Shown one piece after another: positions 34,303 through 47,900 of a stretch of DNA of 64,000 bases (the first letter of the stretch is position 1; every line of letters starts with the position of its first letter). The stretch is taken from the NCBI RefSeq assembly GCF_032062135.1, contig NC_092859.1, positions 112,513,073 through 112,577,072 on the forward strand, written 5' to 3'. Source of the DNA: Pyxicephalus adspersus (lineage: Eukaryota > Chordata > Amphibia > Anura > Pyxicephalidae). The notes beneath the pieces were generated by a model that saw nothing but the letters and a program-made list of their open reading frames with translations, had not been told where the DNA came from and ran no database searches. A program made the translations under genes and the position numbers.

Positions 34303-34859
34303 CAATTATTCTTTGTGGTTGTGGAGGAAGGTCATGCCACTGTGTTTTTGAGCTTTTATATAATTTACATAATTTGGCTAATGAACCTTCTGCACATGCT
34401 TGTCAGTCATTGTATTTGTTTACCTAGTCCACTCTCAGTATTCAGTATAGATAGAGGTATAAATTCCAATCATCTTCTTGCTCCTATGCTTTGGTAAAAC
34501 ACCCCTGATATAACTGTGTCTGGTACCTGTCCGTCTTTATCTACCTTTGCTAGGTTCAATTTCATAGGTCGGTGGAGGAGAAGAAAGAACAATGTAATTA
34601 GGTATCTTTACATTCTTGATTTATACATACAGTATAGTATTTGCTAGATGTCCGGTCCATTTGTGCCCATGATTTAGCTCTCTTGCCTAGGGAGATGAAA
34701 GCACAGTTTTGTGGGGTTTTAGATGGGAGTCTGAAACTTGAGAAAGAGGGCACTGAGGTGTGTTCCACACTACATTGTCTGCTTTTTTTATTGCATTAAA
34801 ATTCCTGCTTGTGGCTCTTTTACTGTAATATTTTTATTTTCAGATTGTTTTTAATACTG

Positions 34860-35065
34860 CACTTTTGTTAGAAGGGTTTTATGTAGGTTATGCCAGCCCA
34901 AATAGGTGGACTTAGGGTTCCCTTTGAAGACTACTATCAGCTCTGCAGTGTTCTCCCTTTGCTCTGCTTTTTATTTCTTCCTGGTTTGAAGTCTTAGACC
35001 ATCTTGGCTGGGTTGGGATGACTTACCTCCTTAACTCCCATGCGAAGATGTGCAGTTACCTTGTC
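34860..35065 (-). mobile_element. MITE family A fragment
   Basis: CATCTTGGCTGGGTTGGGAT followed by GACTTACCTCCTTAACTCCC resembles the central family A block; the ends are not clear. Confidence 0.4.
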
Positions 35066-35139
35066 CTGGAAAAGTCATGTTGATACATTGACCTACACAT
35101 AACCATACATGGCTCTCTGTATACTATCCAAAGAATACT

Positions 35140-35514
35140 TTAGTAAGCAGACTTTAGTTCTACTCCAATAGAAACGTCTGTGGTATGTACTACTTGCAGA
35201 TCAGCAAGCTTTTGTATTATTGTATATATCCTGTTTTGTGGTGTTAACATTTTTGCTACATTACATTGCCAGCAAGTGAAAACCATAACTCCTCTTTTGG
35301 TTTTGCAGATTTCCATTGACATCTTTCTGCCTCCTGCTTGCTCATGGGACAATGACTCCCCATCATCTTCTGTGTCCAGTGAGTAGTCAGATGACTCAGA
35401 AAGCTGTAAAGCTGAACCAGCAAAGTGATCATCCTGGCTATGCAATGTTGCAGGAGCCATTGAATCACAAAAGTGGGGTATTTGATAGAATATCTTCACA
35501 AATTGGGCACACAA
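35140..35514 (-). other. Open frame of 124 codons, product unknown
   Basis: The minus-strand reading contains an acidic/serine stretch (SSDYSLDTEDDGESLSHEQ) and then GGRKMSMEICKTKRGVMVF. The composition is more protein-like than most chance frames here, but I recognise no family, promoter or flanking exon. It may be a pseudogene or transposon fragment, or the shadow of the plus-strand segment 35309-35378. Confidence 0.25.
35309..35378 (+). other. Candidate TASOR2 upstream exon
   Basis: The acceptor CCTCTTTTGGTTTTGCAG and donor TCCA|GTGAGT flank 70 bases open in the frame ISIDIFLPPACSWDNDSP, leaving one base over, which is the phase needed by the exon at 36466. The opposite strand is also open, so coding direction is uncertain. 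Confidence 0.35.
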
Positions 35515-36465
35515 AAAGTGACTTTCTTAGAGTTGGTATTTGCATAGATGGATGAACGATATTTGCTTTTTATATTATACACCAGTCAGATAAAATATTG
35601 GTACCACAACCAAGTGAAGGTATTAACCTGATTATTTTGTTACAATAACATCTGTCATGCAATAGGACATATAGGGGCAGTAAATGAAAAGACAGTTTTG
35701 GAATTGGTGATGGCTAGACCACTGGACTCAGAAAATGGCAGGTTCTGTGGGGCGATTCCAGAATAAAATGGTTAGTACAATATCAATTAGTAACCTATCA
35801 AGGAAGATCAACTGGTGTATGGTTGATATGGACATGGATACCCAAAGTTATTTGATTCATGTGGTTTAGGGAAGCTAGCCCATTTGGTCTTTTCCCACAG
35901 GAGAGCTACAGCAGCACAAGCTGCAAAAATTAATTCTATTACTGAGGTTTTATTAACACAGCGTGCAATGCAACTTTTTGCATGTGTGTGTATCAGTGTA
36001 CCATTGGTAATTCTTGTAGTACAAAAGGGAGGTACACAATATTGGGCAGATAATTTTGAAGTTTTGGCTAAATGATGTATGTTAATCACTTCAAATTGCA
36101 ATAGGTTTGCTTTAAAGTGATTTTGTAGTTGATTGTAGTTGTGTCTTTGGGAATTTGTAATAGAAAATATTAGTGAAGATGTGTTTGTTCTTTGTTTTTT
36201 TTTGTTATTGAGGTTTATTTTGGCTTTATATTTTTTTGTATCTTACTAATATGTTTTTATCTACCTCCCCATCTACTTAATACTCAGATCATAATTGATT
36301 TATTAGCCAGTAAGTTTTTTTGAATCTTTTAGCAATTATTTGAGGCACTTATACATCACTAAGTAACTTCAAAGATTGTAAGATGTTGCTAAAAATTGCC
36401 GACATGTAGTTAGATATGACACATTAGTTGTATACTAATAGTTCATTGTTTTGTATATCTTTCAG

Positions 36466-36582
36466 TCGTGAGCGTATGGATAACACAATGGCAGTCGTCT
36501 ACAGTCAAGGCCAAACCTCCATTAAATAACTGCCTTATGAAAGTCATAGATGTATCATGCCAGTATTACAAGACCCTGATAT
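36466..36582 (+). CDS. TASOR2: TASOR2 coding exon (first firm exon)
   Basis: The acceptor is TATATCTTTCAG and the donor AT|GTAAGC. It codes [18 protein letters not shown] and [16 protein letters not shown]. Only one of three frames is open, and it joins in phase to 36933. The upstream partner is uncertain. Confidence 0.75.
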
Positions 36583-39500
36583 GTAAGCAATTATTTGCTT
36601 GAAATTTCTCTTATACAAGAGGAAACCTTTTTTTTTCGTAGATTTGCATAGCAGACAAATACATTATTGACAGCATTTGTCTCTTTATGTTAAGTAACCC
36701 CTGAATTGTCATTCCCAATAACTCTTTTCCAGTCTGTTATATGCAACCATAGTAAAGAAAAGTGGAGGTGTTGCCTAAAATTATTCAAGTCCCTGTTTGT
36801 ATTTAGTTATAAACTAGTTAATATGGACAAGTTTGGTAGTTTTCCACTTCTCGCATCTACCATTGCCCTTCAGTGATGTCTATACAGTGGACAGGAAGAC
36901 CAGATGCCTCCTAATTATTGTATTTCGTTTAGGTACCATTTGTCTCAACCTACCTTTAAGTGATAGGACTGGTTTATTTGATAAGTGTGTTCTTTATATG
37001 TTTATATTATGTACTTTTCATAAGTCTAAATGTGACCTGTCATTTGTTATTTCATTGTAGACTTAAATTTGTTATTTTACCATTTTCTTTTTTTTTTTTA
37101 ACTAGGCATCAGTTGGACAATCCAGGTATGATGTATATATTTTAAATTTATAAATACAAAATATGTTTTTACTTGTACACCTTTCTTTTGCTGCATACCT
37201 GTGCTTGAGAAGTGTAAAGGTGCGTACACACTTCCAATTTTTATCGTTCCAATCGAACGACGACGATCGATTGGGCAAAAAATCGTTCGTAAAAAAGTAA
37301 CCAACGACGCCGACGAACGAGGAAGGTCGCTGGAAACGAACGACCGGACCGCCGGATCGGATTGGACGACGATCGTTGAACATCGTTCGTGTGTACGGTC
37401 GTTCGTTGATCGTCCATGTTCAGAGCATGCGTGATGAACGAACGTCCGTTCACTTTCCTGTCGTGCACATAGTTCCTCTATCGCTTAAACGATCGTATCT
37501 ATTGTGTGTACAATATCTACGAACGATCGTGTCGTTACCTCTATGTGCAGGATCGGTGCTATACGATCGTTCATATATATCGTGCAGGAACGTTCGTCGT
37601 TCGTTTTCCGACGATAATAATTGGAAGTATGTACGTAGCTTTAATGTACTTTCTTATCTGGTATGTGCCTTTAGGTAAATATAGTTAACAAGACCCGTGA
37701 GTCCCCATCCTCCTATGCATATTCTCAAGTGGCACAATGTTTTCATGTCTCAGTTCGAAAATAGACCCAGAATGCCCAAATAACAGCTGAAGCTGAAGGT
37801 TTTTTTTTCATGCTGATGCTTTCGCATTGTCTTGCCACTGTTTTCATTGGAAGACAGGAGCCAGAGATGTAACAAACTGCAATACTTATATCTACCTAAG
37901 GGCACATCTGAGATAGTGAGTGCCATTTCATTTCTTAATTACAAATGGTAGAATAGTAAAGGATACCTGTATCTTACTGTGAAAGTGCAACAGTTTTTGT
38001 AAGTTTTGTGCATCTCTAATATTTTACTTTCTTTTTTAAAGAACTATATAATGTATGGAAAGGGCAGTTATATATTCAAGAACATCTGGCATGCGATATT
38101 AAATTCAAGTCATCAAGCACTTGCAGCATTCCCACTCATTTGTAAGTAAAGATTTCTGGCTTTATAGAACACTAACCACAAACCCTGTGTGTAAACCCCT
38201 TTTAACAAATCTATATGTAGCACGTTACCTTGAACATAAATGAAATTTTTTACTTCCAGAGTTCCTCATCAGTTTGCAAAATGCGTTTAGGTATTTTTCT
38301 GGCTGCATCCTACTTTGTACACAAAGATGCTGAATGTAAAAGTGTGCATAGGTGTGAATGACTGTGAGTTAGCACAAAATATCATTCTGTGCCAAATGCC
38401 TGTGTGCACTGAGCCATTCAGGCTTATGACCTTTTAAACTACATGGGCAACAGAAGCATGTTCACCTCACTTCAAGTCTTTACGAAGGAAAACTACAAAG
38501 GCCTAACTCCAGGATAAAAACAAAATATTCCATTTATTTAAAGATCACAATATAAAGTCTGTGAGAAGGGTGCTTTTATCGTGTGTGCATCTTGAGTGTG
38601 GCTTTTTAGTTTTGCTTTAGAAGTACCATAGGTGGTTATGTTTGAGTGTTAAACTGTTAAAATTATTCAGGCAAAGTATAAAATTGCAGTGTGAGAATTA
38701 TTAGAATTAATATTTGATACTTGTTATCTTTTCAGCTGAAATACAGTTTTTCTACTTGATTTCTATAGAAGTCTTCTATAGAGTATATAAGCGCATGCAA
38801 AGTGAGAGTCTTGCAGGATCACAATAGTCTAAAGTATTTTAATGAATCAGAAGTTTTTATTAAACTGTCTAAATGTGTTTTCATATTTGGCTTAAGGGGG
38901 CAAAGGGTTATAAGCAGGATATATATTTATATTTACATTCCAGTTCCTGATTTGGTGACTACTGGGGCAGGATGTGAGGGTAATCTTCTCAAAGGGGGTA
39001 AAGACAACAATAAAACATAAGGTTCTAATATATTCCGAGTACAATAGTATACATTTGTATTTGTCCTTGCTATAAATTCTTTGGTTTATAATCTATTTCT
39101 TTTTTTTTTAAATATAGGCCAAGCAAGCTAGATATCAAGGAAGTAATTCAGTTGTCTGAACTAAGAAAAACATTACCAGTTCAGATTTTTGATCAGCCTG
39201 ATTTTACAGGTCAAGAAGGTAAATATTTTCCATTAAAACAACAAAGTAAACAATATATGTAGGATAATACAAGTTCCAGAACAAAACTGTTTCCACAAAG
39301 CAGGTAATGCAGAGTTTGGTTTCTTTTAACAAATGATGAATTAAGGACTGCTGGTAGCGTTTCCTAGACATCATAAAAATATTATAATAGGGCAAATTCA
39401 GGTTTGTCCTGGATAGTGAGTCTAAAAATATTGCATGAAACTTCTGACCGAAAAGTTTGAAGGATCAGTCAACTCCAAAAAAATATCAAAAAGAGTTATC

Positions 39501-41887
39501 CAGTTTCTCCATCAGATAAACATAGGGACACATTTAGGATATTTGACATGTTTTTAGCAGATTAAAAAAAACAAAAACGTGGATTAGGATCCTGAGGTTA
39601 AACGTCATTCTGTGCATTTGTTTCTTATTAGCAGTGAATGGTTGGTTACACTGTATTTATTTAGTGCTGACATATTATGCAGCACTTTACAAAGTCCATA
39701 GTCTCTGTTAATGCTTTTGTTGTATCAGTAGGCTACATAGTCCTAACTTTTTTACAAGGTTAACCTAAGTGAAAGTTGTATTGCATTATTGTATAAACCC
39801 AATAGGAATTTCAAAAAACGTTATAGTACTGCAAACTTTTCTGCCTTCTACATCACTGCCTGTGAGGCAGTTATGGGCCAGTAGGAATTGGGTAAGGTGG
39901 AGCTTACTGGAGAAGTAACAATACTGAAAGGTCTCAAAAGTTATGCTTTATCAGAATGCCCAGAACGTGTAGAGGCGAGAGATATAAATACGAGAGGAAA
40001 GCTACTACAAGTATGTGTAGACATCTCTGAATTCCTTTACTCTATTCGTAAGGTGACCGATACCTAAATTTCTAGTTCTTCATGTTTCTTCTCAGCTGTT
40101 GGTAACAAAGTATTTTTAGTGTTTTCATTTTTTGTTTTTGATAAAATGAGCTACAAAGAATAAATTTATTGTGTAGATATCTACTAAATTATAAGCTCTT
40201 CGGGGCAGGGTCCTCTCCTCCTATATCACTGTCTGTATTAGTCTGTCATTTGCAATCCCTATTTAATGTACAGCGCTGTGTAATATGTTGGCGCTATATA
40301 AATCCCGTTTAATGATAATAATAGATATCAGGGTTTGATCAGCAGTCTTCAGGGATGTTGATGATTCCTGGCTTTCCTTGTAATAGCAAGGCTGTGACCA
40401 GCTAGGTTTTTTTTTTTTGTAGTGTTCATGTCAGCAGGATTTTTTTTAAATAATGAAATAAAAGATTCATATAGGTTGGTGAAACAAGTAACCTGTTTAA
40501 ATCTTTCCAATGATAGGGGTCTCCTTCATGGGTCATAGACAGAGGGAAAGGCCTGGTGGGAAAAACCTGCTCCTACTTCACTTAGAAAAGTTTTTCTTAG
40601 TACAATGATTCTATGAAAGATAAAATGGAATGGTCGAGTTAGTTGTCTCTTTATTAGTATTTTTGTCTCTTGAGCAATACTAATAGAATCTTTTTTTATT
40701 ATAGTGTGGTGCGAAAGTGTTTATTACACAATCTATGCTGTGATAACATCAAATGTAAGTGGATTTGAGTTTGACAAGTTGCTGAAGTGGATGAACGCTC
40801 ACAAATTGGTAAGAACAACTGTACCTAGATTTAAGAAATGTGTTAACTTTAATAACATTATTGTTCTCTAGGTAAGTTATTTTCCATCACCCATTAACCT
40901 AATAAATAAAACCAAGTCTCAACTGCAGGCCAATTAAACATTTAACAAAAAGGCAGATATACTGCTAACAATGACTGGCTAGGCCAGGATGATATAACTC
41001 ATTCAGTCATGGTAGCCCTGGGGATGCCAGAATATCTTGGCATATCATTAGATGCTACACTGAGATGTGCATGTATACAACTCTGTGTTCCTGAAAAAGA
41101 ACATTGTGTACAAGTGGGTAAGTGCGTTTTATTTATTGCAGGAGGGACATGGTCTGTCCTTTCTGCAGTAAAAATCTTTTCTGCTTGCAATTTTTTAATG
41201 TGGAACTGAAAGTCCTCTTAAATCTTACACCTAATTTCTTTTGAAGCTGTACAATTTATTTTGTGGATCTTTCTGTGGAGAACCTCTGGATCGGGATCTG
41301 TATTCTTAATAATGTGCTCTTTGCAGTTTAAAAAACCCCTGTATAAAGTGTTTCGAAATAATTTTTAGTGCTTACCTTGGGTATTTCCATTGCAACTAAG
41401 CAAAAAAAAAAAAGTCTTGTCCTTGATCAGTCCCTTAAGTAAAACAGATAAACTGGTGCTATAGTCAATATTTCATGTTGTTGTCCCTTTCCTAACTAGG
41501 AACATTTAGTGCCCCACAATAGCTTATCTTGTCATTGTTTCCATACCCAAACAGCTGAAGGTGGTCTTCCCTCCCAATATTCTACATCTGCCAACCTTTA
41601 AATAAGCCAAATTTATTTTATAAGAAGTCATAATGTTATTGGGTAATGAAGCCATCTGTATGGTTATCTGTAATAGCACTCTACAGTTACTAGCATAGAC
41701 GCTTCAAAATAACATACACATGTCATATACAAAACCGTATTGGTATTTTTGTTTTCACTTCCCTGCCAAGTAGGGAATTAAATTCTCACAGGAGATCAAA
41801 GTAGAAACTGAATGTATTGTATAAAATTAAAAGTGACTTGCATACTAGGGTTGTTTGATACAAGACTAGCAATTTTGACCCTATTTT

Positions 41888-41920
<33 letters not shown>

Positions 41921-44900
41921 GTATATACACACACACACACACAAGGGGGTGCTGAGAAGTACCTGGCTTTGCCCAGAAAGAAGAGAGCCAGAGGTATGAA
42001 AAAACACATTTATTCAACATATTCCTCCCTGAGACTGATGCACTTGGTACAGTGTAGTTGCAGTTTTTCTAGACCGTTCAAATAAAAGTCCTTTGGTTGG
42101 ACTGGAAACCAGCTCTCAGCAGCATCTTTGACACCAAAAATGTCTTTAAAAGATTGCCCCATCAGGTGTTTCTTCTAATTCGGGAACATATAATAGTCCG
42201 AAGGGGCCAGGTCAGGTGAGTAGGGGGGGGGGACGTGGACCAATTGGAAACCCAGGTGTTCAATTTGGCAGCCACAACATTGGACATGTGTGCATGTGCA
42301 ATGTTCTGCAAAAAAAGGATCCCTTTGGTCAACTTTCCACGGTGTTTTGTCTTAATTGCCTCCTTCAGCTGGTCCAGGAGGTTAGCATAATACTGTCCGG
42401 TGATACTAGAGCCCTGAGGTAGGTAGTCCACCAACAGAAATACCGTCTTTGTCGCAGAAAACGGACACCATTACTTTTTTGCCTGATTCATGGGTTTGGA
42501 ACTTCTTCGGCCACAGGGTCCCGCTGTGACGCCATTCCTTTGACTGTTCCTTGGTTTCAGGATCATACATGTGGAGCCAGGTTTCATCCTTAGTCACTTA
42601 CCTAGCCAAAAAGTCATGTGCAGCTTTGGCTTTGGATGCTTAAACTCGTTCCTTCTTCTGATCACTGTTCAAACATTTTGGCGCGCACTTCGCTGAAAGC
42701 TTGCGCATGTCTAGGATAGAGGTGATAACAAACCCAACACGCTCCCATGAGATGTCAAGTATCTGGGCTATCTTTTTTGCGGATGTTCGCCGGTCCTCAA
42801 TAATCAGCTCATGAACAGCATTGCAGGTTGCCGGGTCAGGGGGGTGCCCACTGCGGGGCTCATCTTCAACAATGAAATGCCCAGTCTTGAAACGAGATAT
42901 CCAGGTTTTAACAGAGCTGTAGGAAGGACACTTCTCCCCCAGTGTTTGTGACATCTCAGTGTGAATGTGTGTATGTATATATATATTTTTTTTAACACAC
43001 AAACGTACTTGAGCAGGACTAGAACAATTTGGGTAAAGTTTTTTAAATGTGTATATATATAACAATGCACACACACATGCTCTCTCATTATATTATGCAT
43101 ATACCCTTTTATTAGGATATAGTCTGGAGTGTATCAACAGTATTGCAGTATTCTATCACAATTGCTGAGGTTTATCCTGTATTTATTTTTCTGTAAGCTA
43201 GTTGTCCTGTATCCCTCAGCCACCTAATAAAAACTCTTGTCTTCTGCTGTGCAAAGAATGTTATAATCAATAAGTGAATATTAAGTAGTTTAAGGCATTT
43301 ACATGACCTGTATTTTTTAAGTGTTCCAAAAGTTTGGAATTGATGAGCAGTGTTTCTTTTATAAATATTAATTGACAATGCAGAGCAAACTTTAAATGTG
43401 TGAATAAAAAAATAATGGTTGATTAAGTCAAGTTAATAGCTTGCCATGTGAGGAATTCTCAGGTCAGTTACACATACATATCACAAAATAAAAACACTCT
43501 AGAACCACCATGGGAATCCCTCTATTGTCACTCCACACAGCAGACAAACAAAAAAAGATAGTTGTTCACCCATTCAAACTAATAACTTGAAAATAAGTAG
43601 ATCAGAGGGCAGGGTAATTAGTTATACTCAACAAAAGATAGACACCCTCACTAAACTTATATGATACCAGCTGCTTCTCATAACATCTCCAATAAACCAG
43701 AGGCTGTTAGTTTTACATTTCCCAAAGCCAACATCAAGCCCAAGCTATTTCTGGGGTCCATATGCTATCAGTAAATGCAAAACAAAGCATAGAATTCAAG
43801 GTTTTTGATTTGGTATTCTTTATCTTAAAAGGGACTTTGAGCCCCTCCATGAGGCTGTCTACTCAGAAACAAGACTAAAAACATCTATTCCTTTAGGACA
43901 ACATCTGTCCTGTTGTGTACTATGCCATAGTTATCTTATGACCCTTGCCTACTGTGTGCCCAGAGCAAGTTCTGATTTACAGGTGTATACAGTTTTCGTA
44001 CAACATCCATGCTAGCACTGTACATGAAAAATATATCCCGCCACTCCTTAAGTTTAGGTATAGTCATCTCCTGCAGCCAAGAAATATAGGTCTGGAGGGT
44101 AACTGGGCATACCAGCTTCTATCTTAAAATATCATTTCTATTAACTGATATTAGCTGTTAGCTGCATCCTAAATTTCAATATACCTAAGTACACAATACA
44201 AAACATACCTGTAGCATTGGTGCTTATTCCAACAGTCCTTTATGTAATAAGAAGCTCATATTAGTAATTCATGTGAACTTTTTCGAGCCTGGTGATTTTT
44301 AGATGTGTAATTTCCTGCTGCTGCTTCCCAAATGGCTTCTTTGCTAACACAAGTAGAAATATGTTATGCTTTACAATTGTCCTGTTTGCAGTAATATGCA
44401 TCGTTGAAACCCTGTGTTTGTGCATTTGCATGCTTTTTACTTTCCGTTTACTGAGAAACCGAAAGTGATTGTGAAATTGAGCAGATGCAGGTGGGGCTTG
44501 AAGAAATGCTGCTGCTTTAAAGGGAATCTGGACGAATGGATTAGGGCCAATTTTGCAATATTTTTTTTTAAAGCATTTTGTTTTAAACATGAACTACATT
44601 TTGTACAATGTTTTTACATTACAGATGTGTTTTTGTCCTGAATAAATAATGAATAATAATGAATGAATAATAGCTGTATACAAGAAAATGGTACATCATG
44701 ATTTAGAGTACAGAATGACTAAGTTTTCTAAAACTAAAATAAATCAAAACCTGATTACATGTGATTTTTATATATAATGTTATTAACATACACACGTGCA
44801 CACACACACACATGGTACAATGCATTTTTGCTTAGGAAAAGAACATCTATACCTTAAACACAATGTTTTTGTTATTACTGTAAACTGTTATTTAAAAAGA

Positions 44901-47900
44901 GACAACATATCATTCAGCACTGTACTTTAAATAGTGGTTGTAAATGACTGACATATACAAACCCTGACCATGAATGAGGTGGAGAGGACCCTGCCCAAAA
45001 GAGCTTGCACTAAAAGGGGGGAGGGGCAGCATGTTAAACAATATCTGCATTATGAGTGCTTGAAGCACATTGTACCGTGAAGGAAACCTCTTTACAAGGA
45101 CACATGGGACCTACAAGTTTTTAAAAGTAATGTTTTTGCATTGGTCATATAGATAACACAGAGCAGACTCTGTTTGGAGCCCTTTTAAATATTTTGTAAA
45201 GTTATCTTTGATCTTTTGATATGTAATCCATTTACTGCTATACTAAACTTTCCCTGTTCCTATTCCGTTTCTTCTTACATCTGATCTTTGCCCATCCTGG
45301 TTGGCCTGGCCAGGATGATGTAACGTAATTAATTCAATACTGGCAGGGAAACTGAGATTGCTCGGTATCCCTTTGACAGTTCCCTGGAGCAATTAGGCAG
45401 GTAAGAGTGCTTTTTGCAGAAAGGACATTGCCTGTGCCTGTCTGCAATAATGGCCTGCTTGATTGAACATTTTCAAAAGTACAACTTAAGTTCCGTTTTA
45501 AAGTCCGTCAGTAGCTCAGACAGCTGTGGTTCTTATGCTTGGCCCCCACATCACTTCTGTAATAACTTCTGACTCTGTAAAATGACATATGACAATGCTT
45601 GCCATTAAAGCAGATCACATCAATACTTATGTATTAGCGGCCATGATTTGCATTATATTTTGTATTTCTAGCACAATTTATTTTTCACTTATGTCCTTAT
45701 AGGCATTGATTAAAGTTTTAAATGACCAAGGATTTCTGATATTGTTGACAACTTCTGCATTTAATTGCAGCAAAGGTAAATTTGCATGGTTGTCCACTTT
45801 TTTTGCTTTTTTTTCCCCATTATTCTTTGATGAAGAATAAAACATTCTTTCTATTTTCAGATCTTGGTGTGAAAAATCATTTGCAACTCTTTGCCTTGTT
45901 TTTATTCCCACACTCAAAATTATTGGATAATAGAGGTAAGTAAGTTATTTTAGGCTTTTGGTTCTTGTTTAGAGTATCTGTTTACCTATTTTACTCATGT
46001 GAGATAGACAAAAAAAAAGTTTGCTTGCTTTCTTTTATAGCAGATTTTAGACCTGTGATGAAGGCAACACATACCATATGGATTACATGTTTTATACTGT
46101 GTTTCTGAAAAGCGTTGGCACCAAGTGTATCTGCTTATCAGTTAGAGAGTTATTTTTATAAAACCTTAAAAAAAATCTTCACTGATGACTGAATGTGATC
46201 TGGATAGGCTGATTTAACCTAGTGCTTTGTGTAATATCCTAAATCATCTGTACGTGAGATGAGTTATTTTAAAAACTAGTTAAAGCAAATCTAAACTTAT
46301 TCTTTGGTGGTGAACTTCCGCCATAATCAGAAAGTATGCACAGCACAAACTTACCTTGTGTGTTGCCCTGCAGTGATGACAAGTCCAGGACCTATAATTG
46401 CTTCAGGGATGTGCGCCCCCATCTTCACCGCTAGCTCCATGGGAGACTTCAGTGGAGACGGCGATCCTGTTCATTGATTTGATGATGTAACGCCTGCACA
46501 TTTGTAATTTGGAGCAGAAACATAAAACCACCAAAAGAATTAGTTTTTTGACAACAGAGTCATTGCATTGCAGGGGCATAGTTACCCAGTGTTGATCAAG
46601 GCATGGTAAGTTATTTATGGGGAAAAGATCAGCTAGGTAGGTAGACTGCAGGCAAAACTGGTTATTAGTGTCACTGGCCAGTTTTGGGCTCAGCTTCAGC
46701 TTCGAAGTTCAATCCCTCTTTAAAAACTGGATCAACCTAAAATGTTTTTTTTAATGTGTTGTCATTGCTTGCCTTTTAATAGTTTATAAATTAAAATTAT
46801 ATCTCTTTTTAAAAGTATGTATTGTACTTAAAAATTGTTTAGTTCATTTTAGAGATTGCTAATTTTGAATATATTTTTTTAAATGTTTAATCACATTCAG
46901 TGGGAAGAGAAGTTTGGGCTCACTCCTTTGTCAAGGAAGACCTCTCATCCAGAATAACTGAATTAATTCCTGGCCTTCAGTATGCCATTCTAGAAACAAA
47001 ACAGATTCCAAAGTGCAAAGACCTTTATCCTGATGCTTTGGTGGAACAACATTTTAAACATTTTGCCAATCTTCAAAAGAAAAATGTTAATTTCGGAGAG
47101 AAAAAAGCAGAGTCAAGTGACTTTTTAAACCTTTCTCCAGGTCATGGAAAAGACATTCCTGATACATGTGACCAGTTGGCTTTTTCTTGCCTGCAGTCCT
47201 ACTTTTCATCACCAATAAATTTCAGCGTCCCATTGGTGAAAATGTCCAGCCTGTTAAAGGAAGATATTCCAGTATCTAGTGACTCTGAGAAAGGCAGCAA
47301 AAAAATAATAATCAAGGAATCTGTAGATTCTAAAGTACCTATATTAGCTGCAAATAAAATAAAAAGTGCTAGCTCAAGTGGAAAAAATGTATTGATTGAA
47401 AATAAAAAACAGCCTGCCAAGAAGAGAACCATCAAAAAAGGTGGAAGACGAGGCAATAAAGGCAAAAGGAAGCACACACATCAACCTCCTTTGCCTTCTA
47501 GTGCAACGAGTGAGAACCAGGTCTCAAACAAGAAGAGAAAGATAATTGGAGACCAGCAGCAAGCTCTATCTTCAAACAGAACCACAGTCAAACTTGCAAG
47601 TGCTCCCTATAGTCATAAGAGAAAGAGAGGTTTGTAGATTTATGATGGCTTTCTCTTTGTAGTTTGTCTTTCTAATGAAGTTACGGAAGTCTTTTGGTAT
47701 TGGAATTTTTGGTGCATTTGTAAATACATGGTTATCTTAAACTACCTTACCATTTCATCAAACTGTTTTGAACCTTTTTATTTCTTTACATTAACTTTTA
47801 TTAGGTAATTTCTATATAGAATTAAAAGACTGTTTTTGTCACGTGTACATACACCTCATGCACAAATAGTCTTTGATTACTACTGTAATCAACCAGCAAA

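Larger units (their letters stand above)
28491..36465. other. Long 5' region of TASOR2, coding content unresolved
   Basis: Between the putative first exon and the first firm TASOR2 exon. It should hold the N-terminal exons, but I recognise none by sequence. Repeats are listed separately. The stretch 35590-36060 looks like a degraded dispersed element (GGTCTTTTCCCACAGGAGAG, then CTACAGCAGCACAAGCTGCA), source unsure. Confidence 0.4.

Noticed and set aside
37201..37678. Several overlapping open frames rich in Arg, Ser and Val on both strands
   Set aside because: They come from the CpG-rich MITE, where ATCGTTCG-type repeats lack stop codons; no splice or family support.
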